A model generated the notes under the pieces. The model saw nothing but the letters and a program-made list of their open reading frames with translations, had not been told where the DNA came from and did not search any database. Position numbers and translations under genes: made by a program. Below are positions 8,720 through 18,360 of a DNA stretch of 21,875 nucleotides, one piece after another. The first letter of the stretch is position 1, and each line of letters starts with the position of its first letter. Origin of the DNA: Coptodactyla brooksi (Eukaryota > Arthropoda > Insecta > Coleoptera > Scarabaeidae); contig JAWQRM010000510.1 in assembly GCA_033557675.1 (NCBI GenBank), positions 1-21,875 of the forward strand, read 5' to 3'.

Positions 8720-9545
8720 AGTTAGCGGTTAGTTCTTCATTGCTTCTGATTGTGATAGCTCGTGTAGTAGTGACAATTGTTTAAACTTTGTTAAATGCTT
8801 ATTGATTAAACTTTTCTAGTGGATTACAAATTATAACTTGCAATTTCTTATGAATACCATTTAATCACGTAGAGGAGAATCGTATGAATGGGTCCAGATA
8901 TTCACAAAGGATGAAATGAAAGAGATTATTATGAGGAGAAGCCATGTGTTTAGGTGGTTATTGTACAATATAGCTACTCTTGGTTTATTATAAACATTGA
9001 AAGAGATTATTCGAGAAAACTGAAATATTTGGTTTCGTAGTCAAAGAGATATTTCATTAAAGATGAACATACGCGTTTAGTTAGTTTTAACAGTTAAAGA
9101 ATAGAATGTAATTCTAACAGAATTGAATTTTCCATTTGAAATAAAAAAAAAACATTTATTTCAAAACTTGTATTTATATCTATGCTTTTATTATCATTTC
9201 AATATATATCGAAAACGAATTTGATACATAGCCAAATGATAATAAAAGTAAATAAAATTGTAAAAGTATCTATACATTATCAGCAGAAAATACATTGTTT
9301 ACTAATCATTATTATATTTGCGCCAGTAAACATATTATTTTTATCGCGAGGTAATGAAATCACATTCATTTTAAACTTAAATGGCATTTTGTAGATATAA
9401 TTGAAACTAATGGAAAATCTCTTATAAACCAACTGTTACTGAATGGGTGTCTGGAGGTGCAATATATTCACGACATGGGGCTTAAATGCAGAGGGCTTAT
9501 TTCACTAAAATAATCACCAGATAATATATGATATATAAATAATCA
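8720..9545. other. anonymous AT-rich sequence
   Basis: The open frame at 9182-9394 is low-complexity. I see nothing else that I can name. Confidence 0.45.
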
Positions 9546-9548
9546 CTA

Positions 9549-10030
9549 CAGCAAGTGGGATTTAGAAAAAGTTATATCACAGTAGATGCTTTCCACACAG
9601 CGAAAACAGTAATTGAAAAATGAGCGGAATACAATTAATCTCCAAATGAAAAGAAAACGAAACCAATAAAATTCCTATAAATCTCCAAAATTATTTACGT
9701 TTGCTCTTGAAAATATCTCCACATTGCTGGACTTCGCTTTGCTAGTGCTAAAAATATGCTAAAAATCAACTAGAAGAAATGCTAATGACATTAGACAAAG
9801 TATCACGGAAGACAGGTGAGAACATAAATTTGATCAAAAGTAAAATGATGTCCAGAAGTGCGAAGGTGAAGACAGCAGAAATACAAAGAATAAAACTGGA
9901 GGGTTTTGCAGCACGAAAAAGAAAAATCTATGATTTCTATGTTGTATGCCAGTGCAGACATATGGTATGAAATAGCTGCATTGACCAAACAAGTTCTGAA
10001 AAACCAAGAACTACCTAAAGATAAGTGAAC
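9549..10030 (+). pseudogene. non-LTR reverse transcriptase fragment, internally deleted
   Basis: QQVGFRKSYITVDAFHTAK (from 9549) with VIEK, a TGA, then AEYN is the RT block around QAGFRxGxST and the fingers helix. About 60 bp later, KSPKLFTFALENI (from 9678) is the SPxLFxxxLE block that precedes the active site. The FADD region is collapsed: only DFA remains, and the catalytic YADD is gone. QLEEMLMTLDKV and SRKTGENINLIKSKMM follow (about 9770-9850), the helix-turn after the active site. The rest fades near 10030 in frameshifted KIYDFYVV, resembling the KxYxxxVLPxLTYG block. Large deletions and stops make it dead. Confidence 0.8.
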
Positions 10031-11460
10031 GGGGGAAATGTTAAAACAATACGAACAAAGCAGGACATCTAGGCAGAAGTGTCATTGGTGATTTAAGATA
10101 ACCAAATGACGCACTGGAAGAAGAATTGAAGTGGAAAGAAAAAACGGATAGGAACAAACCAGAGATAGAAAAGTGTGGAAAAGGATCAGGGAGGTCTATG
10201 TTGATCTGCAGACAAGTGAACAAATTATTGTATATACGTTACTTCCAGTTCTTAAAAGTAAATGTAGCAATACTCTTAGATTGCTACATTTGGATGCTCT
10301 TCTGCTGAAGTCGATTTTGAAATTTTGAAAAAACAAGTTCTTTTCAAAAGTAGTTCTTTTCAAGAGAAATATTTGAAACGTAACGAAGCAAAAACGAAGG
10401 GACATCCAAATAGCAACTAAGATTTTAGATAACCAGTCATTTGGAAGCCATCGAATAGGACAACCGTATTTTATAATACGAAACGGATTGAAAATTAATT
10501 AGAATGTCTGCAAAATGAAAAAAAAAAAAAATACGCAGTCAGCGTCCGCTTATGTCTAAATTGACCTTATAAAGAAGGAGATGTCTCCGTTCGTACGGAT
10601 GCCCTCATAAGGCATATAATTGTATTAATTACATAATTTTATTATATATAATTTACATGCATTAATTCGGTAATTCGGATATTTACACGTAATTTAAAAT
10701 ACAATATTTTTGATCTTTCTCTTACCTTGACTAGTTTAAGTGTGCTTTTGCAATATGTTTTTGTAAATATGTATAGGTAGTAACTTGGATCAATATTTTG
10801 ATTTAGTGATAACATAAACTAAAATACAAATACTAAAGATCTTCTACACGAAAGCCTTGTTTTGAGTCATTTAAATTACCTTATGACGTAATATGATGGA
10901 TTCCTGAATCAGTTGGATGAGTTTTGGTTGCAGAAAATATCCAACTCATGCCGCATACTGATATTTGAGATTAGGAAGAAACATATTTCTCATAAGCGTA
11001 AGGGTTGTGAGTGGCTTAGTATATTTAAGATTGGAAATAGATATACAGAACGTTTAGAAGATAAATACAAAAATATTAAAGCGAAATAAACGTAAGGTTA
11101 TTTCTCTTGATTTCTATGTCAGACATAGAAAACCAGTGTGTGCAGGTAGTGAAGAGCATACAAATAACTACTGCGGAATGTCAACATAAATTGATAAATG
11201 AAGAAAAGCGGCTAGATTAAGAGAAGTAAACTTAACAAATAAGATAATAACTTAAATAATTGTCATCGCCACTATTTAAGTTTGTTACAAAGCCCAAAGT
11301 TTCAAACCCACAACTCTAAAAAGGTCAGGAATGAAAGTATTGCCGGTAAATATAGAAGAAAGCGCCAGAAAATATTAAGGAAGAAGGTAATAAAGCTTTA
11401 TGCAGAAGGAGAAAGTTTTTCTTTTGGTGAAAATGACTGGCGCTTTTCTTAGAGAGTATA
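10031..11460. other. anonymous sequence with scattered repeat scraps
   Basis: No gene is seen. A purine-rich part at 10100-10200 may continue the decayed non-LTR element. TTTGTTACAAAGCC near 11280 is shared with PLE end repeats at about 13893 and 19238. An inverted repeat of AAAGCGCCAG (11359-11368 with 11437-11446) spans about 88 bp. Confidence 0.4.
10260..10291. repeat. perfect 12-bp hairpin, 8-nt loop
   Basis: AAATGTAGCAAT, ACTCTTAG, ATTGCTACATTT. Confidence 0.9.
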
Positions 11461-11466
11461 AATATT

Positions 11467-11785
11467 TTATGTAATTACATATTCACCATTTTGGTCCAAC
11501 ACCATCTGTCTGGCAGTAGCATGATTCCACACTCATTGGATTTCAAAATTGTAAAAACCCAGATCTGGAGAATATGATAGGTATGGTAGTACATCGCATC
11601 CCAGCTGTAAAAGCTTTTGGTGAATTTCCAAACTGGTATGCGGTCTCGTATTATCTTGGTGAAACACTATACCTTTTCTATTGATCAATTTTGGCTGTTT
11701 CTGTTTGAGTGAATCATGCAATTTGTCCCATTGAAGACAGTACACTTTAGAATCGATCGTGGTATTCTTCTAAATAGTTTGGAAA
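11467..11785 (-). pseudogene. mariner transposase catalytic domain, internally deleted (mariner-3)
   Basis: The minus strand reads KNTTIDSKVYCLQWDKLH, LKQKQPKLINRKGIVFHQDN and TRPHTSLEIHQKL, with the second catalytic Asp in HQDN, then YLSYSPDL with the third Asp. The spacing between these two Asps fits a mariner DD34D enzyme. Immediately after SPDL the family sequence is lost, and GIMLLPDRW (normally some 40-50 residues further on) follows within about 15 codons. A final frameshift gives DQNGEYVIT and TAA at 11467. The upstream part with the first Asp is replaced by the tandem repeat at 11736-12170. This mariner differs from mariner-2 in its C-terminal motif (NGEYV versus GTYFE), so it is a separate subfamily. 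Confidence 0.85.
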
Positions 11786-12170
11786 GAACTCACAAAGATT
11801 TTGCAAATTTGCAAAAATTTTTGCAAACTTCGCAAAAAAATATGCAAACCAGTTTGCAAAAAATCGATTTATTTGACCAGTTGATGACAGTATACTTTAG
11901 AAGTGATCGTGGTATTTTTCCAAAAATGTTGAAAAGAGCTCCCAAAAATTTTCCAAAAACTTACAAACAATTTTTCAAACTTTTGCAAACCCGTTTTGAC
12001 ACTGGCAAATTGTCAATACATCTTCTCCATACACATCGATAGTTGGTGACAGTATACTTCAGAATTAATCGCGGTATTTTTCCAAAGATTTTGAAAAGAG
12101 CTCCCAAAAATTTTGCAAAAACTTTTACAAACCAGCTTTGACACTGCGTGCATTCTGTGCATTTTGTCAA
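11736..12170 (-). repeat. diverged 150-162-bp tandem repeat, three copies, built from mariner transposase sequence
   Basis: GACAGTA[C/T]ACTT starts copies at 11736, 11886 and 12048 (spacing 150 and 162 bp). Each copy continues with a conserved GATCG[TC]GGTATT-like block, an AAAGAGCTCCC[AC]AAAATTTT-like block and TTTGCAAA-rich spacers. Read on the minus strand, each copy encodes a variant of the same transposase segment: KNTTIDSKVYCLQ, KNTTITSKVYCHQ and KNTAINSEVYCHQ. A piece of mariner-3 was therefore amplified in tandem and has since diverged. Confidence 0.75.
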
Positions 12171-12580
12171 TACACATCGACTAAATCATTTCTCGGTTGA
12201 AAGACATTTTTGCCTTGTTTGTAATAAAAAAACAAAATGTGCCGAGAATGTGGTTCTTGATTCTCCATGTTTCGTAAGACAAAACGAAAACAATTGGACA
12301 AAACCGAAGAAAATATTTTCACACATAATCTTTGCAATGTCAACTGTCGGAATATATAATGCATATACGGGTTAAAATGTAATTGGGTGGTTAAAATACT
12401 AACGCCCTTGCTGCGAAAAAAACGAAATTATTTTCCGAACAACCCAATAAAATATCTAAATAAAGGTGTGAGAAATTTTTACAGAGGTACAAAGGGCATA
12501 GAATGAGATGAGAAGAGAAAATTTGAAAGATGGTGAAATGAACACTTTCATGAGAAGAATGTAATATATTTTATCAATCA
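12171..12580. other. anonymous sequence between mariner-3 repeats and a non-LTR element
   Basis: The short frames on both strands (12148-12375) show no motif. The right part, from about 12440, is purine-rich and may be the eroded beginning of the downstream non-LTR fragment. Confidence 0.4.
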
Positions 12581-12581
12581 A

Positions 12582-13705
12582 GACGAGAGGTGAAAAAAAT
12601 AACAACAGCAATGAAAAACCGCAAGAATTCCGTAGAGAATGAAGTATCGACAGAGGAGCTTGAATATAAGTGAAACTAACTCACAAAGAGAAAATATGTC
12701 AACTGTAAGAAAGAAAGTTAAACAAGTGAGTTAAAGTACGCAGAAAGCTAAAGAAAACCAATGTAGCTTCAGTGGAAGAACTTGATCGACAACTGTTTTA
12801 GATTTCCACAAACTACACGATTCAGCAAGCAGCAAAGCTCTAGTAAAGACACTAAAAGAGCTCTAAAAGATTGCCGAGAATTCACGAGGATGACAGTACA
12901 AACAACAAGTAGAGGCGAGATAGATGACATGAAAGAGAAATTTGAAGAATGGACGCCACACTACATAGCAGAAGTCATCAGTGTCTTCTAAAGTAAACTG
13001 TCAGAAGTAAGAATGATCCCCGAAATAAGAAAGGATTACCAAAAGCATAATACAAGCTGCAAAAAAGTAGGGTTTAAGGTAAACGAGAACAGTAGTAGAT
13101 TTATGCAAATTAAAACAACCCTGTAAGGAAAAACATAGATTTCCCGGTAAGAATGACGAATTCTCATATTTGAGAGCATTAATAAACAATAACTGAGAGG
13201 AAGGTAGCGAACTAAATTACAGAATAGTAAAGGAAAGCAGGTGCGCAAAAGAGACAAGCAACATTATAAGATCTAAGGAAATAACTATAAAAACAAAAGT
13301 AAGTAGTTATAAAACCAGTATTAGAACTACACCGTTATACAACTGTGATATCTAGATTATGAATAAAAGAATCCAACTAAATCTAGACAGCACGAAAAGA
13401 AAGAGCAGAATATTTGGGTATCAAAGCACTGCGAAAGGTTGGAAAATAAGAAGCAATAAAGACATATATGAATTGTACAAACGATCATGTCAGATATACT
13501 AAGAAGGTAGAGATTGCGATGGATGAGGCATCACGACAGAATAGAAAATAAAGAAACAACAAAAAGTACAGCAAAGGGCAAATCCAGAAGAAAATTGAAA
13601 AAGATACAGAGGGATTTAGAAAGAAAAGACATAAAAAATAAGAATGAATGAGAAAGAATACTTAAGCTGGATCTAAATGGCCTCAATGCTGCACGAAAAA
13701 TATAT
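12582..13705 (+). pseudogene. non-LTR retrotransposon ORF2, heavily decayed
   Basis: Landmarks in family order, spread over several frames: EVKKITTAMKNRKNSVENEV with STEELEYK (12582-12672; the family motif is EVxxAIxxLKNGKAPGxDxIPxEL, start of the reverse transcriptase); CKKVGFKVNENSSRFMQIK (13055-13111; the KxxGLxINxxKTKYM block after the active site); RSNKDIYELYKRSC (about 13449); RLRWMRHHDRIEN (about 13509; RLRWxGHVxRM); SRRKLKKIQRDLERKD (GRPRxRWxDxVxxDLR); and LDLNGLNAAR near 13690, the usual C-terminus. The active-site FADD region and much of the palm (12680-13040) cannot be read. The length is about a third of a full ORF2. It is a 5'-truncated, frameshifted copy of a different lineage from the one at 3526-4115. 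Confidence 0.75.
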
Positions 13706-13772
13706 TTATTATTTTTGCTGCTTTCATTAAACTCAAGAATATGGCGTACAAGCTTAGTGACATCCATAAAGA

Positions 13773-13905
13773 GTTAATCACTGGTTACCACTTCACCAAA
13801 ACGATAATAAATTGCTCGATACGCATTTCGTCGACAAAGTTGACATTGTCAAGAGCCACCAGGAAAAAATTTTTTCCTGGCAGTGATTAACTTGTTACAA
13901 AGCCA
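13773..13905 (-). mobile_element. Penelope-like terminal repeat fragment with eroded hammerhead motif
   Basis: The minus strand over 13785-13855 aligns by eye with the PLE ends at 14734 and 18361: a complement of CACTTCACCAAAACG, then GAGC, the hammerhead 3' half (GACGAAATGCG) and stem II (GTCAAC/GTCGAC). The CUGANGA core is degraded to CTTGACAA. On the plus strand, CTTGTTACAAAGCCAAAGG (13891-13909) matches the outer repeat part seen at 19238. The two parts face opposite ways. Perfect 11-bp inverted arms, GTTAATCACTG (13773-13783) and its complement (13881-13891), bound the piece. Confidence 0.55.
13859..13880. repeat. 22-bp perfect palindrome, no spacer
   Basis: CCAGGAAAAAA is followed directly by its complement, at the switch point between the two oppositely oriented PLE pieces. 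Confidence 0.95.
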
Positions 13906-13909
13906 AAGG

Positions 13910-14730
13910 TATTCACAATTCATCGATAAAGAGCTTTCTGTTAATCGATATAATGCATCACAAAATCAGATCCATTTCCATTAATTGAACTAGTCATTAA
14001 CTAAATTGTATTCTTGATACTGTGTATCTATAGGCGCTCATTATCAGCCAGCTTAGAAGCTACGTATTGTATTATTTCACTTTTTTGATAGTGCAATTCA
14101 TACATATACGATGCTTAATTTTAAATCTTTGAATGCTTATTTTTTTGCTTATTTTATAATTTTTTATTTCAACTACTTTACTTGTTTTAATGGGCAATAA
14201 AATGTTTCATTTATTACTTGGATATGCTAGAACTGAAAGTTTGTCATCAATAACAAATTTATATGATTATATTTTATGTGTTTTAGATGAACAACGTGAT
14301 ACACAACGTGTTATGATCAACATGTGATGAAATTATGGAATTATACTGCTGTTTTTATGTATATTTTCCTCGCTAATGCATTTTTATTAATATATCATTA
14401 GTATATTTCCGTTTTATATTTCGTGCCTCTGTTATGGTGACACTGTTAACAACAAATTCGAATTTTGAGGTTGATGACATGAAATCCGAAGCATATCGAA
14501 TCTTCAATTAATGTATGGCTTTTATAAAAAGCCTTACTCTGAGCTTGTGTCGTTAGCTATAATCCAGTTCTATAGAAATTCATAGGCTAATCTGAAAGGA
14601 CTCAATTATAATGATTCAACATAATTTTCGCCAAAGAAATAAATTAACTTTTTTCTTTCTCATTTCACATCCTGTCAACATTATGTTACACAAATGTAAC
14701 GGTTGTACTTTTATCTAATGTAAAACAAAT
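13910..14730. other. anonymous AT-rich sequence
   Basis: No open frame or motif of note is seen. Confidence 0.45.
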
Positions 14731-14733
14731 TTT

Positions 14734-14890
14734 GCTCGGCGCACGTTTCGTCAACGAAGTCAGCATCATCAGGTTTGATGAAAGAAAAAATTACAACTGA
14801 TTTACAAAGCCATTTATTATAGCAGAACGACGCTTAATTACTTTGAAACAGCCAATTAAGGAGGCAATTAAGCTTTCCCTTATCTATATT
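14734..14890 (-). mobile_element. Penelope-like element end with hammerhead-like motif (solo fragment)
   Basis: On the minus strand this aligns with the PLE-2 end at 18394-18560: both share an AACGACGCTTAAT / GGCGACGCTTAAT block, a CCAATTAAG block and the hammerhead-like motif. The motif (14773-14734) has CTGATGA, an extra T, stem II GCTGAC/GTTGAC around TTC, GAAAC, loop GTGC and GAGC. The nucleotide expected to be U16.1 is C, and stem I does not pair beyond one base, so cleavage is unlikely. No coding sequence remains. Homology stops near 14888, where a palindrome begins. Confidence 0.65.
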
Positions 14891-14892
14891 TA

Positions 14893-14924
14893 TATATAAG
14901 GAATATATTTATATTCCTTATATA
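14893..14924. repeat. perfect 15-bp palindrome, 2-nt spacer
   Basis: TATATAAGGAATATA (14893-14907) pairs with 14910-14924. It lies exactly where homology to PLE-2 ends. Confidence 0.95.
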
Positions 14925-14929
14925 AAACA

Positions 14930-16685
14930 CAATTGTCAATCAACTATTATAACTAGTTTATAGCTTTTGTATAAAATTTGTGAAGGTTTATATTAAATGT
15001 ATCATTGAGTTTTCAACGTAGGATAAAATATCTTAACGGATTTACACCAATTATTATCGCTTTCGCATAATCACGTAACCTTCATTTTTTTTCGACAGAA
15101 ATTATAGTTGGGTTTGATTCCATAGACAACATTTGTTAAGAAAATTGTGGATCCATGTATCAGCAGTAATAGATAGGTTATTCTTTTTTAATGGAACATC
15201 CTGTATATTTTTGTATTTTTGAATTCTAGTTGACTATCTAATTTCAACAACCTACAACACTTAGGGGTTTAGAAATTTTAGATTTGCTTTCTGAAATATA
15301 ATTAAGTTTATACTAAGAACTTACCAACTTATCAAATAACTTAAAGGTGAACTTCGCTAAGTATCAAATTTCAACGACTTCGCTAGTAGAGAAAATATAT
15401 TTTTTTTTGTGGTAAATGATTAGTTGAATTAATAAAGCTGGCCATTATAATCGTATTAAAGAGAAGGAACCCAGAAAGTAAATGTATTATTAACATAAAA
15501 AAATTTATTATTTCTTAGTCGTGACTTTTCGCGGGCAACTATGATTGATAATTCGTAAATAGAATACAGTCGAACACTGCGTAACTTAAGATTGACAGCT
15601 CCCATTTATTTTTTGTCTCAGTTTCTTCTAGATACAAGTAACTACGGTCCCAAGGTCACCTATACATGTATGACTGACTCATGGTTGATTAAAAAAATAA
15701 CTGAAAACTTCAATATGAGCTACATTAATATATCACAAATTAAAATATTACATCATTACACAAAAATGACAATAATTATGCAAATAAATTAGAGCCATTT
15801 GATTCTACGTAGTAGAAAAGTCATGTGTCGAAAATCGGGTGTTTCTTTTCGTATTTTTGCTTATGTTTAGTATTTCTGGACTAATGATTTTTTCGTACAA
15901 AATTAGCATAAGTTTTGTGAAAACGTATATTTGATATATCTGTTAATCAAGAGGTTTTTTCTATGTAACACTACCAAATTCAATCCACTCTGTGCATGTT
16001 TTACCCCAAGGTTAATAAGTCATCGAAAGACAAGCATATTTTGTTACAAATATAATAGAATTTCGACGATATTTAAAAAGTAATCTTTTTATTTGAAGAA
16101 GGTATAGGGGTATAACATTTGGAGTGAAAGCTGGGATACATTTCTACGATATAACCGTCCTATTACTTTATAAACACAATTCCTCAACAATCTACAAACA
16201 AATTGCCACGTAATTACAGAATTACGAAACTAACGGTTTTTTCGCTTGACGATTGATACACCGCAAATCAACGCGAGAAAACTAGACACTGCAGGCAAGA
16301 CCTGACGACTCGAATTATTTTTTAGTGAAACTAATACTTGAAAACTTTCCTATTGTGGATATTGAAACTAATATTATATGTTCTTGCACATTATGCTTGC
16401 GGTAGCCACATTGCTTTTTACGGATGACGTTTGAACACCATATTTATTGCAACTTTGCCACATAATAGCAAAAATTGCTATTAATCCGCTAATCTCTTCC
16501 AAAAACATCCACTCTCTACTTCTTTAATATTTAAAACTTACTAAAACAATATCCTGGAAAGTGTACCATAAGTTTATAGAATAGTTATGGAAAAAAGAAA
16601 TAGAAAAGGAGCAAATTATAAAAGAGAAAAGAAGCATAGGAGAAATATTTAAAAGAACAAACGACAGAGTCGTATGAAGCAATGT
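14930..16685. other. anonymous AT-rich sequence
   Basis: I could identify no gene. AATGGAACATCCTGTATA near 15190 resembles a sequence often met in insect interspersed repeats, but I cannot delimit an element. A purine-rich stretch at 16590-16670 is not convincingly coding. Confidence 0.4.
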
Positions 16686-16689
16686 GAGG

Positions 16690-17816
16690 GTCTTTCACAT
16701 TGCCCAAAAACTTCTTTAGTCACAACTTCGTTAAATGATATCCATATCTCCTGTTCACTTGTAATCATCTTTTCTTCAAAGTTGTAATCGCCTTCTTTCA
16801 GTTGGGCTTCTGATGTGTAGCGGTGGTAGAAGAATCTTTTTTGGCTTTACTAAAGGTTTATGCAAAATGTTCTTTTCGCCAGTTTTTAAAGGTTTTCTTA
16901 CGGGCCAGTGTTGATACCTTGCTCTGCTGTCCTACTCACATATAAACCATGGAAACTTTGTAAATCACTTTTGTGAACCAACGATCATGGAGATCAACTT
17001 CTAAATCTCCACATAGTATCCAATCGTGAGCTGAATAGTTAATTTTCTGTAAAATCATGTTACGATTTTCGTAAGTTTCCTTCATATGGACTGAACATGC
17101 AACAGGCAATGAAGCATAAGTATTTCCGTTGTGTAACAAAACACCTTTTAAACTAGTTTTTGATGAGTCTATAAAAAGCCTTCAATCTTCTTTCTTGTAA
17201 TGCCAAATTCGTTTATTAGACTACCAATATCATGGCAGTAAACCAAAATCCCTGACTGCTTGAAAAACTGAGAAAACTGTTTATATCTTGTTGTACAATG
17301 GAAAACAGATGTTCCAGATTCCAATAAATGTTTTTCTCCCAGCTTAGAACTAAACTGCAGTTTAAACCCTTAACTGTAGTTATAAATTTTCTGGGGATCA
17401 TTGAAATTCATCATCACCCTGTTGACTTTCATTAAATTCTGGACTGGACTGTAAAACGTCATCAATAGACTGAAATGGTTCAGGGACAGGAAGTCCCGGT
17501 CCATGTCCTACTGGCCGATTAGCTGAAGTAAGATTAGGATAGACAATTACTTTCTTATTTTTGGAGTTATATCCAGAAACAATGGTGCTACAAAAATCTA
17601 GTTTCTTATAGCATTTCCTAAAATCCTCCACACAAACATAACATACTTTATGAGGAGCCCAACATTTTTCTTGATTACCGATTTCTACACCAACATATGC
17701 AAAGTATACTTTTTTATAAAGTCTTTATAATGTTTCTTTGATATTTTTTAACTACCAACTCAACTGCACATATAACAAAAAGTGTTAGGAAAGTTTTTAC
17801 AACCGCGATTAGCCAT
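16690..17816 (-). pseudogene. broken copy of a conserved-unknown multi-copy protein family
   Basis: The ATG at 17816 opens MANRGCKNFPNTFCYMCS, a Cys-containing N-terminus typical of this family. After stops and frameshifts come VYFAYVGVEIGNQ and CWAPHKVCYVCVED (about 17700-17630), then KNKKVIVYPNLTSANRPV and LPVPEP (17570-17480). About 30 residues (usually with MVWRE and DCYFC) are missing before this. In other frames follow SGILVYCHDIGSLINEFG, FIDSSKTSLK, GVLLHNGNTYASLPVA, MKETYENRNMILQKI, CGDLEV, KPLVKPKKILLPPLH and EEKMITSEQEIWISFNEV near 16740. This order matches a roughly 400-500-residue 'uncharacterised' family repeated many times in some arthropod and cnidarian genomes. Its function is unknown to me, and its copy number suggests transposon ancestry. 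The C-terminus (usually LADYCW) is absent. At least five breaks make it a pseudogene. Confidence 0.75.
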
Positions 17817-18228
17817 ACTTAGAGTGTGAATTAAAGTACATGAGTTGGTTACACACTGCAATGCGATGTTATATAACTGTAAGAAAACAGACAGCTATAC
17901 CATTTATCAGAACTGCCAGACTATATAACATTTGATTTTACTGCCAATCTTATAACATTCTTATTTTATTGCCAACCCAATAATATTTGTATGATAAAAA
18001 AATAAACTTCACATTTTGAATGCATTATATTCAAAATGTGGTTATATTCGGTGGATGATACAATCGTTTCATTATTATTTTCGGACTCAGCACACCAAAA
18101 AACTTAAGAATTCCGTAAAATTATTAAAACAGTTTCTTCATCGTTGGCCTGTGTTATTAAAGAATGCTGAAAGAAGACACAAAAGCTTACCTGGGGATAT
18201 CATAATATGGAAAGAGTCATAGTAAAAT
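17817..18228. other. 5' flank of the conserved-unknown pseudogene and anonymous sequence
   Basis: GTTATATAAC at 17868-17877 lies about 52 nt upstream of the minus-strand ATG and could be an old TATA box. The frame 18016-18222 (+) shows no family I recognise; its right end may be the eroded start of the reverse-transcriptase piece that follows. Confidence 0.3.
18010..18040. repeat. perfect 11-bp hairpin, 9-nt loop
   Basis: CACATTTTGAA (18010-18020) and its complement (18030-18040). Confidence 0.85.
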
Positions 18229-18360
18229 CACTTAGCATTTGCAGAGGACTTAATCCTAATAGCAAATAAAATAGAAGGCTTACAACAAAATCGACATCTT
18301 TGGAAAGAGGAGCTGAGCACGCAGGCTGAGAACAAACATAGAAAACAAAAACAATGTAAA
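18229..18360 (+). pseudogene. non-LTR reverse transcriptase active-site scrap
   Basis: LAFAEDLILIANK (from 18232), then EGLQQNRHLWKEELS, is the catalytic loop of a non-LTR reverse transcriptase (normally xAFADDxxLIA) with the helix that follows it. The first of the two metal-binding aspartates is Glu here (GAG at 18244-18246). Only about 40 codons are readable before the sequence switches at about 18361 to a PLE terminal repeat, which probably inserted here. Upstream palm sequence is not recognisable. Confidence 0.75.

Noticed and set aside
9182..9394. 70-codon plus-strand open frame
   Set aside because: It is dominated by Ile, Leu, Asn and Lys codons expected from AT-rich DNA, with no motif.
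11716..12042. Plus-strand frame of 108 codons over the tandem repeat
   Set aside because: The repeat units make sense as mariner transposase on the opposite strand, so this frame is a shadow.
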